NCBI GenBank assembly: GCA_900546455.1
Contig: URCS01000033.1
Coordinates: forward strand, 1 to 21,990
Source of the DNA: an uncultured Collinsella sp.
Lineage (GTDB): Bacteria > Actinomycetota > Coriobacteriia > Coriobacteriales > Coriobacteriaceae
Length of the DNA: 21,990 nucleotides
Direction of reading: 5' to 3'
The notes beneath the pieces were generated by a model. The model was given only the letters and a program-made list of their open reading frames with translations. It ran no database searches and had not been told where the DNA came from. Shown here piece after piece: positions 1 to 7,900 of this stretch. Numbering within the stretch: position 1 is the first letter of the stretch; each line of letters begins with the position of its first letter. The translations under genes were made by a program, and so were the position numbers.

Positions 1-512
1 GTATTGGCAACTTGCGCGAACAGGCCTGCGCCATTGCCGCCCGGCACCGTGACGCCCGTGCCCGGCGCGACAAGACGCGGACCCTGATACTTGCCGGCGT
101 CGATGGCGTTGCGCACGGCGATGTCGGCAAACAGCGGGTCACCTGCGCCGCGTACCGTAGTCACGCCGCTCGCCAGCTGCTGCTGGGCGCTGCCTTTGAG
201 GATATGGCGGACGATGGCACGACCCACGGGGTTGTCGAGCTTCTTCATCAGCGCTCCTGCATCGCCTGCCGAGACCGGCTTGCCCGAGCCACGCAGATGC
301 ACGTGCATATTGATAAGACCCGGCATGAGATACGCACCGGCCAAGTCGATGACCTCGGCACCCGCAGGCGCCTGCGCCACGGCACTCGGGCCGATCCAGG
401 TGATGGCGCCGCGTTCAACGGCCACAGCCATATCGGGCTGCGGCTCCATATGCTCCGAGCCATCCAGAACGGTCGCATTGATAAACAACGTGGGACGATC
501 GGCAGACGCCAT
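1..512 (-). CDS. Amidohydrolase family protein, 3' part beyond window
   Basis: About 170 N-terminal residues of a metal-dependent hydrolase; the reading frame is still open at base 1, so the C-terminal majority lies outside. The N-terminus has the small beta-sandwich typical of amidohydrolases (residues 1-55), then the metal-binding HxH motif in MPGLINMHVHLRG, then SGVTTVRGAGDP, which is typical of the imidazolonepropionase/prolidase-like branch of the superfamily. The family hydrolyses amide or cyclic imide bonds using one or two metal ions in a TIM barrel; the substrate cannot be read from this fragment. The ATG at 512 is chosen because a GGGGGAGGAG Shine-Dalgarno lies 6-7 bases upstream; an in-frame ATG at 539 would place that SD inside the gene. 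It appears monocistronic on its upstream side, with a promoter/operator candidate at 538-557. Confidence 0.88.
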   Translation of the reverse strand, partial: MASADRPTLFINATVLDGSEHMEPQPDMAVAVERGAITWIGPSAVAQAPAGAEVIDLAGAYLMPGLINMHVHLRGSGKPVSAGDAGALMKKLDNPVGRAIVRHILKGSAQQQLASGVTTVRGAGDPLFADIAVRNAIDAGKYQGPRLVAPGTGVTVPGGNGAGLFAQVAN

Positions 513-537
513 ATCGGGCTCCTCCCCCTCAATTAAC

Positions 538-557
538 ATGAACATTTGTTCATTATC
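538..557 (-). promoter_or_regulatory. Operator-like palindrome overlapping the amidohydrolase -10 box
   Basis: Positions 538-553 read ATGAACATTTGTTCAT, two perfect 7-bp inverted arms (ATGAACA / TGTTCAT) around two central bases. On the minus strand a -10-like GATAAT (552-557) overlaps its upstream edge, and the amidohydrolase SD follows directly downstream. A palindrome between -10 box and RBS is the classical position of a repressor site. Form and spacing resemble TetR-family operators (inference). No clear -35 box was found at normal spacing, and no regulator gene lies nearby. Confidence 0.5.
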
Positions 558-666
558 GCCTAGTCCAGCAGGGTTGCTGCAGACATATCGGCTAACGGAG
601 AAAGGAGGGGAATATGAGGGAGGACGGGAGTCGATGCAGCCCTTCCCCAGCGGTGAATACAAAACA

Positions 667-883
667 TCTCAATCTGTAACAGGAGAACCGTCTTTGAGCC
701 TCCAGATGTTACAGAACAAGATCTTTCGGTCGCATACCCACCCTTTATCTCAATCTGTAACAGATAGACCGCATTTTGACAGCCATATGTTACAGATTGA
801 GACATTCGGTCGAGGCTGCACTTTTTCATCTCAATCTGTAATAATTACGGGCCCAAACAGCCCCAAGATGTTACAGACCGAGA
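667..883. repeat. Family A palindromic repeat array 1 (three 55-bp units)
   Basis: Units lie at 667-721, 748-802 and 829-883. Each has left arm TCTCAATCTGTAACA (15 bp), a 25-bp interior and right arm TGTTACAGATTGAGA or a close variant, which is the reverse complement of the left arm. Units are separated by 26 bp each, giving an exact 81-bp period; both spacers contain TTCGGTCG. Interiors are only partly alike (weak consensus AGACC...TTTTGA...CC..AGA). The third unit is the most degenerate (left arm ends TAATA). The array sits between the amidohydrolase promoter region and the 3' end of the AbiEi-like gene (stop at 893). No T-tract follows, so it is not a standard terminator. Confidence 0.93.
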
Positions 884-892
884 CAAACCCTC

Positions 893-1963
893 TCAGCGCC
901 CGTACCACTGACGTCTCCATTCCACAGCCAGATCAGCCCGCTGCGGAATACCCGCCAGCCTCATCTTCTCGACCAGCTTCCCCGGATTCTTGAGCTCGTT
1001 AAACGTAAACCGAAGCACCTTATGCCCGAGCATTGTCAGATGAGATTCCCGCTGACGCTCTGCCACGAATGGGTCAACCGACTCCCGACCCTCGCCGTTC
1101 TGCAAGGTGTACTTCCCCTTTCCGTCGAGCTCGCCGATGACGCACGTCCCATCCTCGAGCCGCCAAAAATAATCGACGCGAAACACCTGGCCCGGATCGA
1201 GCGGGTCGCGAAACTCCACCTGCAACTCCGGAACCGGAAAGCCATATGCAATAAAGAACGCTCGGAACCGAGACTCGCCGCCGTTTTCGGACAGCCCGTC
1301 CGCATACGACGCGATCACCTGCGCCCTGCGATACCCTCGCCTGCCTTCGCAATCGGCACGGAGGCACTCGCAAAGGTCCTCGCGCGATACGCCCTTCGCC
1401 CGAAGCGCCGAATCGGCAATCGCCAACCCATACGAAAACGGCGCGCGCAGCAGACAGTCCTCCACCGTGCGCCAAAACGGCGTCACCCACACGCCATCAA
1501 CACGCCCGAGCGCACCCGCGACCTGCGGACGCAGCAACCTGCACCCGCCGCTCAACGCCGCAGAGCAGCCCGTCTTAACAAGAAAACGCGGCCCGAGCAA
1601 ATCGTTCGGCACCTCCAAGCCCCACAAAAGCGCCGCGTCATAACCCCAAAACGCCCAATCGGGATGAAACTCCGCAAGCCCCTTAATAGTCCGCAGCGCT
1701 CGATCCACCGGCGTCAATGCATCCCAATCATGCTGAAAACAGAACAGATACGACTCGGGCTCCGCGATATCATCGGTCCCCACATGGCGCCGCAGCCACA
1801 TGAGCTCGGCATTGTCGTGGGTTACAAGCAGCGTCCCCTGCTCGCCCGCCCCCGCGAGCCGAGCGAGCATCCTGTTTCGCGCCAATGTGTTACGAGTCGC
1901 ATGTTTATGCTTGCAGACGGCACTGGACACCTTAATCACCATCACATCAGTCAAACGAGTCAT
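893..1963 (-). CDS. AbiEi/DUF559-like protein with PD-(D/E)XK-type C-terminal domain
   Basis: A 356-residue protein. The N-terminal ~60 residues are basic and helical, compatible with the small winged-helix domain of AbiEi-type antitoxins. Residues 85-185 form the AbiEi-like middle part. From about residue 228 there is GGESRFR, VDYFW (D264) and GELDGKGKY (E278, D280, K282), then a strand ending HKVLRFT; this order matches the Vsr/DUF559-like endonuclease fold, with D264, E278 and K282 as the likely catalytic set. Proteins of this build are common in actinomycetes and often annotated as type IV toxin-antitoxin AbiEi-family or DUF559 proteins; their real role is mostly unknown. No AbiEii-like nucleotidyltransferase toxin is adjacent, so a two-gene toxin-antitoxin pair is not supported. 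The start is uncertain: no strong SD precedes the ATG at 1963, and the ATG at 1942 is possible. Repeat arrays flank the gene on both sides. Confidence 0.75.
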   Translation of the reverse strand: MTRLTDVMVIKVSSAVCKHKHATRNTLARNRMLARLAGAGEQGTLLVTHDNAELMWLRRHVGTDDIAEPESYLFCFQHDWDALTPVDRALRTIKGLAEFHPDWAFWGYDAALLWGLEVPNDLLGPRFLVKTGCSAALSGGCRLLRPQVAGALGRVDGVWVTPFWRTVEDCLLRAPFSYGLAIADSALRAKGVSREDLCECLRADCEGRRGYRRAQVIASYADGLSENGGESRFRAFFIAYGFPVPELQVEFRDPLDPGQVFRVDYFWRLEDGTCVIGELDGKGKYTLQNGEGRESVDPFVAERQRESHLTMLGHKVLRFTFNELKNPGKLVEKMRLAGIPQRADLAVEWRRQWYGR

Positions 1964-1991
1964 CGTCTCTGTTGCCCGCCGCGTCCGTTCA

Positions 1992-2285
1992 TCTCAATCT
2001 GTAACAGGAAGACGGCATTTGAGCCTCCAGATATTACAGATCGAGATCTTTCGGCAGAGCCCAACCCTTTGTCTCGATCTGTAACAGGTAGACCGGCCTT
2101 CAGCCTCCAGGTGTTACAGATCGAGATCTTTCATCAGCAGCCAATCTTCCGTCTCGATCTGTAACAGTTACGTGGCAAAACGGCCTCCAGATGTTACAGA
2201 ACGAGACATTCGGAACCACGCGCCCGTCAATCTCGATCTGTAACAGATAGACCTTGTTTTGACAGCCAGATGTTACAGATTGAGA
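1992..2285. repeat. Family A palindromic repeat array 2 (four 55-bp units)
   Basis: Units are at 1992-2046, 2072-2126, 2152-2206 and 2231-2285, each exactly 55 bp (15 + 25 + 15). Left arms are TCTCAATCTGTAACA (first) or TCTCGATCTGTAACA (others); right arms TATTACAGATCGAGA, TGTTACAGATCGAGA, TGTTACAGAACGAGA and TGTTACAGATTGAGA. Inter-unit spacers are 25, 25 and 24 bp; most start TCTTTC or CATTCGG. The array begins 29 bp upstream of the AbiEi-like start codon and ends 38 bp before the stop of the 2323-3030 gene, so it fills the space where that gene's promoter would be. Confidence 0.94.
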
Positions 2286-2322
2286 CAAAGTCAGGGCTGT
2301 AGGGCGGCACCAGTCACATCCC

Positions 2323-3030
2323 CTACTCCCATTCTTGTTCGTAGATGTTGAGGGACTTTACGTAGCGCCCCTGGGCGCCCATGATGTCGCGGACCAGGCG
2401 CATAAAGAAGCTGATGCACGAGGTGTCGAAGCCGTCCTCCAGGTCCTCGGGATGCACCGCGCCCGGCCCGTCGACGGCCGTGTCGCTCAGGCGTGCGATG
2501 TCATACAGATAGAGCTGTCCCGCCGTCAGCCAGACATCGTCGACGCAAGCGAGGCGCACCGCAATCGCGCCGTCGCTCCAATGCTCCTTTTGCACGATAT
2601 GCGGGTCGTAGACATCAAAGCGACGGTCGGCGCGCGTATCCTTCAACGCAACCATGCCGTTCGCAGGATCCTTGTCCAAAATGCCAAAGCGCGAGAAATA
2701 CTGCGTGTCGCGTACCTGCTCGAGCCGCTTGAGCGAGGCAGGCGAAAGCGATGCCGGCGGCTCGTCAACATACAGCTCGAGCAGCGTCTTGCCATGGCGA
2801 TAGGGACGCTCGAAGACCAGCCAATCGGTAAATGCCATGTTGTAGGCCATGATTTCGTTTTGCGAAGGCTCGGTGCAATAGCTGAGCCATGGGTCGACAA
2901 TGATCTCGAACTGTTCGCGCGCCGGCTCCAAAAACTGGAACTTCCGCAGCATCCAAAAATGGGCCATGTCGGCAATATCGTTGCCGACGGCTTCGGCCAG
3001 ATGCGCTCGGTCTAAAACGTGGTCAGTCAT
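2323..3030 (-). CDS. Hypothetical protein, 235 residues
   Basis: I do not recognise a characterised family. The protein is soluble, acidic and rich in aromatic residues, with no signal peptide or membrane segment. Distinctive stretches are DPWLSYCTEPSQNEIMAYN, FERPYRHGKTLLELYVDEPP and TQYFSRFGILDKD; the GILDKD segment is followed by VALKDTRADRRFDVYDP and a beta-rich C-terminal half, suggesting a compact alpha/beta domain. The ATG at 3030 is well supported by a GAGGAGG SD. The gene is not tightly linked to its neighbours: a 415-bp gap separates it from gltD upstream and a repeat array lies downstream. The leader can form a hairpin masking the SD (see 3036-3077). Confidence 0.8.
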   Translation of the reverse strand: MTDHVLDRAHLAEAVGNDIADMAHFWMLRKFQFLEPAREQFEIIVDPWLSYCTEPSQNEIMAYNMAFTDWLVFERPYRHGKTLLELYVDEPPASLSPASLKRLEQVRDTQYFSRFGILDKDPANGMVALKDTRADRRFDVYDPHIVQKEHWSDGAIAVRLACVDDVWLTAGQLYLYDIARLSDTAVDGPGAVHPEDLEDGFDTSCISFFMRLVRDIMGAQGRYVKSLNIYEQEWE

Positions 3031-3035
3031 GGCAT

Positions 3036-3077
3036 CCTCCTCAAACTGATGGACCTCAATTTGAGCTTACGAGGAGG
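3036..3077 (-). promoter_or_regulatory. Possible SD-sequestering hairpin in the 5' leader of the 2323-3030 gene
   Basis: On the minus-strand transcript CCUCCUC (complement of 3071-3077) lies 28 bases before the SD GAGGAGG (complement of 3036-3042) and is its perfect complement. A competing pairing, CUCAAA with UUUGAG, lies just inside, and CTCAATTTGAG at 3055-3065 is itself a small near-palindrome. This could be a translation-controlling leader structure; it is visible by pairing only and may be chance. Confidence 0.3.
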
Positions 3078-3353
3078 GTGGGCAGCCACGACCAGCGCGG
3101 GCAAAATAGGCCTCCGGCTGCAAACCAGATGCTGACCAAACACTTGACGGGATGCTTGACCGAAAATGCGCACCGCAACAAAACCGCAGGTAAACATAGA
3201 CGGCCAACCCGCTCTTTTGAGCCAGATGCCCGTAGCCACCACAGAAACAACAGGTGACCACAGCCCAAGAAGTCGACAAATGAACACCCGTACGTCGGCA
3301 AACGAACAAATCGGTCGCAAACCCGCAAGGGGTGTCCCTGGGTGCCGACACAT
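3078..3353. other. Non-coding stretch with no supported gene
   Basis: About 275 bp between the leader of the 2323-3030 gene and the REP-like hairpin. All three minus-strand frames are nearly free of stops here (for example 3027-3353 and 3067-3378), but none has a convincing SD or recognisable product, and they overlap one another. I see no riboswitch, tRNA or terminator. It may be old mobile-element or repeat sequence; nothing specific can be assigned. Confidence 0.5.
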
Positions 3354-3393
3354 AAGGAACGTCCCCAGCTGCCGGCACTTGGGGACGTTCCTT
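3354..3393. repeat. REP-like hairpin with GTCCCC/GGGGAC arms
   Basis: AAGGAACGTCCCCA (3354-3367) and TGGGGACGTTCCTT (3380-3393) are perfect 14-bp inverted arms around a 12-base loop. Related words flank it (GTGTCCCTGGGTGCCG at about 3332 and TTGGGGACAGCCC at about 3406), so it looks like a mosaic of GGGGAC elements rather than one hairpin. It follows gltD by about 50 bp on the minus strand, but no U-tract follows the stem, so a Rho-independent terminator is not supported. GGGGAC palindromes of this sort often belong to REP families mobilised by Y1 (RAYT) transposases (inference). Confidence 0.7.
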
Positions 3394-3445
3394 TTGGGCC
3401 GGCCGTTGGGGACAGCCCTTGACGATTCAGCCGTGGACAGCCGCC

Positions 3446-4927
3446 TTACAGCTCCAGCGCGTCGGCGACTTCGGCAGCGCAGGCCAGGGCGTCGGCCATA
3501 GCGTTCACCACAAGCGAGCTGCCGTTACGAGCGTCACCGGCAACATACACCGGCGCGGCATCCGCGGCGACGCCGTCGACACGCGCCGCAAGGTGCGAGC
3601 CTTCGGAAGCCATCACAGGCAGCGGACGACCAGCGGTGGCAACGGGCACGCCAACGGCGTCGAACACACTGTGCTCCGGGCCCGTAAAGCCGCAGGCGAT
3701 GAGCACCAGCTGCGCCGGTACCTCGTGCTCGGAGCCCGCGATGCGCTCGGGCTTTCCCGCCGACCAATCCAGATCGACCACGCGCAGGCCCGCGGCCGCG
3801 CCCTTCTTGTCCAGCAGCACCTCGAGCGTATCCACGCCCCAAGCGCGCATCTCGCCGCCCATAGCAGCGATGGCCTCCTGCTGGCCGTAATCGGTCTTCT
3901 TCACGTTGGGCCACTGCGGCCAGGGGTTGCTCGCCGCGCGCGCATCAGGCGCCGCCGGCAAGAACTCAAACTGGCGCACGCTGCGCGCGCCCTGACGTAC
4001 CGCAGTGCCCACGCAGTCGTTACCGGTATCGCCGCCGCCAATGACCACGACGTCCAGGCCGCGCGCGTCAATAGCGGGCTCACCGCCGTCGAGTACCGAG
4101 ACGGTCGAAGCCGTCAGGTAGTCCACCGCGTACACCACGCCGGGCGCATCAATGTTCGCAGCCGAAAGCCCACGCGGAGCACGAGCGCCGGCAGCCACCA
4201 CGACGGCGTCAAAGTCGTCGAGCTTGGCGGTAACCTTGGGATCGCTCACGTCAGCACTCAGTTCGAACACAATGCCCAGCTCGCGCATAAGTGCCACGCG
4301 GCGCTCGACCACGGACTTCTCGAGCTTCATATTGGGAATGCCGTACATGAGCAGGCCGCCCGGACGGTCGTCGCGCTCAAACACCGTCACGCGGGCGCCA
4401 CGACGCGCAAGCTCCCATGCTGCCACCAGACCAGCAGGACCGGAGCCCACCACGGCAACCGTGGGTGCGCCCTCCCCCGCCGGCTCAAAGCGGCGCGGAC
4501 CGCCATTTGCCCACTCATGGTCGCTGATCGCGCGCTCGTTGTCGTGAATCGTCGTGGGCTGGCCGTCGACCGAGCCCAGGTTACACGCGGCCTCGCACAG
4601 CGCCGGGCACACGCGGCTCGTGAACTCGGGCATAGGCGAGGTGAGTGACAGACGCTCGGCAGCCTCGTCCCATCGGCCGCGATACACTAGCTCGTTCCAC
4701 TCGGGAATCAGATTGTGCAGCGGGCAGCCACTCGGACGCGCCTTGCCAAAGCTCGCGCCCATCTGGCAAAACGCCACACCACACATCATGCAGCGGCTCG
4801 CCTGGGCACGGCGCGCATCGTCGTCGAGCTCCACGTACAGCGGATCGAAATCGCGGCTGCGCTCCTCCACGGGGCGCAGCTCGTGGGTCACGCGATCGAT
4901 ATCAAGAAAAGCACCGGGCTTACCCAT
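3446..4927 (-). CDS. gltD: Glutamate synthase [NADPH], small subunit
   Basis: A 493-residue protein, full length for GltD. It passes electrons from NAD(P)H through FAD and iron-sulfur clusters to GltB, which makes two glutamates from glutamine and 2-oxoglutarate in the cytoplasm. The N-terminal Fe-S domain has cysteines at 46, 49, 54 and 68 (SRCMMCGVAFC...GCPLHN) and 107, 111 and 115 (CPALCEAAC). GSGPAG (161-166) is the FAD Rossmann motif, and IGGGDTGND (296-304) is the nucleotide-binding motif of the NAD(P)H domain. The second FAD contact, YVAGDARNGSSLVV, is near the C-terminus. The ATG at 4927 lies 5 bp after the gltB stop, with AAGGAGG inside the gltB 3' end, so the genes are co-transcribed and probably translationally coupled. 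Confidence 0.97.
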   Translation of the reverse strand: MGKPGAFLDIDRVTHELRPVEERSRDFDPLYVELDDDARRAQASRCMMCGVAFCQMGASFGKARPSGCPLHNLIPEWNELVYRGRWDEAAERLSLTSPMPEFTSRVCPALCEAACNLGSVDGQPTTIHDNERAISDHEWANGGPRRFEPAGEGAPTVAVVGSGPAGLVAAWELARRGARVTVFERDDRPGGLLMYGIPNMKLEKSVVERRVALMRELGIVFELSADVSDPKVTAKLDDFDAVVVAAGARAPRGLSAANIDAPGVVYAVDYLTASTVSVLDGGEPAIDARGLDVVVIGGGDTGNDCVGTAVRQGARSVRQFEFLPAAPDARAASNPWPQWPNVKKTDYGQQEAIAAMGGEMRAWGVDTLEVLLDKKGAAAGLRVVDLDWSAGKPERIAGSEHEVPAQLVLIACGFTGPEHSVFDAVGVPVATAGRPLPVMASEGSHLAARVDGVAADAAPVYVAGDARNGSSLVVNAMADALACAAEVADALEL

Positions 4928-4932
4928 GGCAC

Positions 4933-7900
4933 TTACGCCTCCTTCTTGGTCGAAGCAACAAAGCTGGCGGTGGTGGGCGCAGCGCCAGCGACACCACCCG
5001 CCACATCAAAGCGAGCGACATCGGCGGCGTCGGCGCGACCGGTCACAATGTCAAACGCCAGCTCCTCGGCCTGCGCATGCGTCTTACCGATGGCCTCGGC
5101 GGCGGCGACAATCGCCAACACGCGCTCGTACTCGGTCGGAATGACCTTCACAAAGTGCTTGCTCATCGTCTCAAAGCTGTAGAGCAGCTTAATGCCGCGC
5201 GGGCTCTGCGTTGCGTCCACGTGCTCCTGGATAAGCTTGCGGATCTGCGCAAGCTCATCGGCCGTCGGGGCCTTGAGCTCAACGCTCTCGTGGTTCACAC
5301 GGGCATCGAGCGTACCGTACTGGTCAAAGACGTAAGCCACGCCGCCCGTCATGCCGGCGGCGAAGTTCTGCCCGACCTCGCCCAGGATGAGCGCCAGACC
5401 GCCCGTCATGTACTCGCAGCCATGGTTGCCGCAGCCCTCGACCACCACCGTGGCACCGGAGTTGCGCACGCCAAAGCGCTGGCCTGCCAGGCCGTTAATA
5501 AAGCCGCGACCGCTCGTGGCGCCAAAGAAGGCCACGTTGCCCACAATGATGTTCTCGTCGAACTTGTAGGTCGCATGCGGGTTGGGGCGCACCGACACCT
5601 CGCCGCCCGAAAGGCCCTTGCCAAAGTAGTCGTTGGCGTCGCCGCACACGTTGAGCGTAATGCCGCGCGGCAGGAAAGCGCCAAAGCTCTGACCGGCCGA
5701 ACCATCGCAATCGATGGTGATGGAGCCGGCGGGCAGGCCCTCGGGATGTGCCTTGGTCACCGCGTTGCCCAAGATGGTGCCCACGCAGCGGTTGACGTTG
5801 GCGATATCGGCGCGGAAGCGAATCGGACGCAGGTGCGCACGGGCATCGGCCGTATAGGGCACAAACAACGTGGAGTCGAGCGTCTTGTCGAGCTCGCTGT
5901 CGGCAGCCATCTGCGGCAGGAAGTGACGGCCGTCGGCACCCGGGATATGGGCACCGAACTCGCAGGTCGCGCTCGCCAGCACGGGCGACAGATCGAGCAG
6001 GTTGGCCTTGCGGTTGCCCGGGACCTCAATCTGGCGCAAGCACTCGGGATGGCCGACCATCTCGTCGACGGTGCGGAAGCCCAGGCTCGCCATGACCTCA
6101 CGCAGCTGCTCGGCAACAAAGAGCATAAAGTGCTCAACGTGCTCGGGCTTGCCGCGGAAGCCGCGACGCAAGCGACAGTTTTGCGTGGCAATGCCGGCCG
6201 GGCAGGTATCCTGCTGGCAGTCGCGCTGCATGAGGCAGCCCATGGAGATGAGCGGCATGGTCGCAAAGCCAAACTCCTCGGCACCCAGCAGGCAGGCGAC
6301 GGCGACATCGGTACCGTCCATGAGCTTGCCGTCGGCCTCGAGCACCACGCGCGAGCGCAGGCCGTTTTGCAGCAGCGTCTGCTGGGCCTCGGCAAGGCCA
6401 AGCTCCAGCGGCAGACCCGCGTGCCAGATAGAGTCGCGCGCAGCGGCACCCGAGCCGCCATTGTGGCCGCTGATCAAGATCTTGTCGGCAGCGCCCTTGG
6501 CCACGCCGGTGGCGATGGTGCCGACGCCGGCCTCGCTGACCAGCTTGACCGACACGCGTGCGCCGGGGTTGGCGTTCTTAAGGTCAAAGATCAGCTCTGC
6601 CAGGTCCTCGATAGAGTAAATATCGTGGTGCGGCGGGGGCGAGATCAGGCCGATGCCGGGCGTGGACTGACGGACCTCGGCGATCCAGGGGTAGACCTTC
6701 TTGCCGGGCAGGTGGCCGCCCTCGCCGGGCTTGGCGCCCTGTGCCATCTTGATCTGAATCTCGAAGGCGCTGCACAGGTAGCGGCTCGTCACGCCAAAGC
6801 GCGCGCTTGCCACCTGCTTGATGGCGGAGTTCTTGGAGTCACCGTTAGCCAGCGGGGTCTCGCGACGCGGGTCCTCGCCGCCCTCGCCCGAGTTGGAACG
6901 GCCGTGCAGGCGGTTCATGGCGATGGCCATGCACTCGTGTGCTTCCTTGCTGATGGAGCCGTACGACATGGCGCCGGTGTTAAAGCGGCGGACGATGTTG
7001 AGCGCGGGCTCCACCTCGTCGAGCGAAACCGGCGTGCGACCGTTGGCATTAAAGTCCAGCAGGTCACGCAGGCGCACGGCACGGCCGGTGCGGTGCAGGC
7101 GGGCGCTGTACTCCTTAAAGGTGTCGTAGCTGTCCTCGCGGCAGGCGGTCTGCAGCAGGTAGACGGTCTGCGGGTTGATAAGGTGATCCTCGCCGCCGAG
7201 CGGGCGCCACTTGGTCAGACCCAGCGTGGGCAGCTGATCGGGAGCCGGGCTCTTAAGGATAGCGAGCGCGGCGTCGTAGCGCTCATTTTGCTCGCGCTCA
7301 ACGTCCTCGACACCCATACCGCCCACACGGCTCACCGTGCCGGCGAAGTACGCGTTGACGAACTCCGGAGTGAAGCCCACGGCCTCGAAGATCTGCGCGG
7401 AGTGGTAGCTCTGCACCGTGGAGATGCCCATCTTGGACATGATGGAGACGATGCCGGCGGTCGCAGCCTTGTTGTAGTTGGCGATGCCCTGCTCGGCTGT
7501 CACGTCCAGATCGCCGTGCGCCGCCAAGTCGCGAATGCACGCATGCGCGTTGTACGGATAGATGCCGCTCGCGGAGTAGCCCACCAGCGCCGCAAAGTCG
7601 TGCGGGGACACGGCGTCGCCACACTCCACCACGATGTCGGCAAAGGTACGCACGCCGGCGCGGATCAGGTGGTTGTGCACGCAGCCCACGGCGAGCAGCG
7701 ACGGTACGGGCACCTCGCCCGCAGCGGCACGATCGCTCAACACCACGATGTTCACGCCGTCGCGGACCGCGGCCTCAACGTCCTCTGCAAGCTGCTTGAG
7801 TGCAGCCTGCAGCGCACCCTCGCCGGCATCGCGGCGGTAGACGGCACGGAAACGGCGGGTCTTAAAGCCCACGCGGTCGATGGCGCAGATACGCTCGAAC

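Noticed and set aside
893..1963. A complete AbiEi-AbiEii toxin-antitoxin pair
   Set aside because: Neither neighbour is a nucleotidyltransferase; the next gene (2323-3030) has no such motif.
667..2285. The arrays read as a repeated peptide (SQSVTG..LSLQ.LQIEIF) in open frames
   Set aside because: Array 1 keeps frame only because its period is 81; arrays 2 and 3 have 79-80 bp periods and break frame each unit, so coding is not selected.
667..2285. CRISPR array
   Set aside because: The 15-bp repeats alternate in orientation, the intervening 24-26 bp are themselves similar between units, and no cas genes are present.
3027..3378. Three overlapping minus-strand frames of 90-108 codons as genes
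   Set aside because: They overlap each other, lack SDs, run into the RBS region of the next gene and resemble no protein family.
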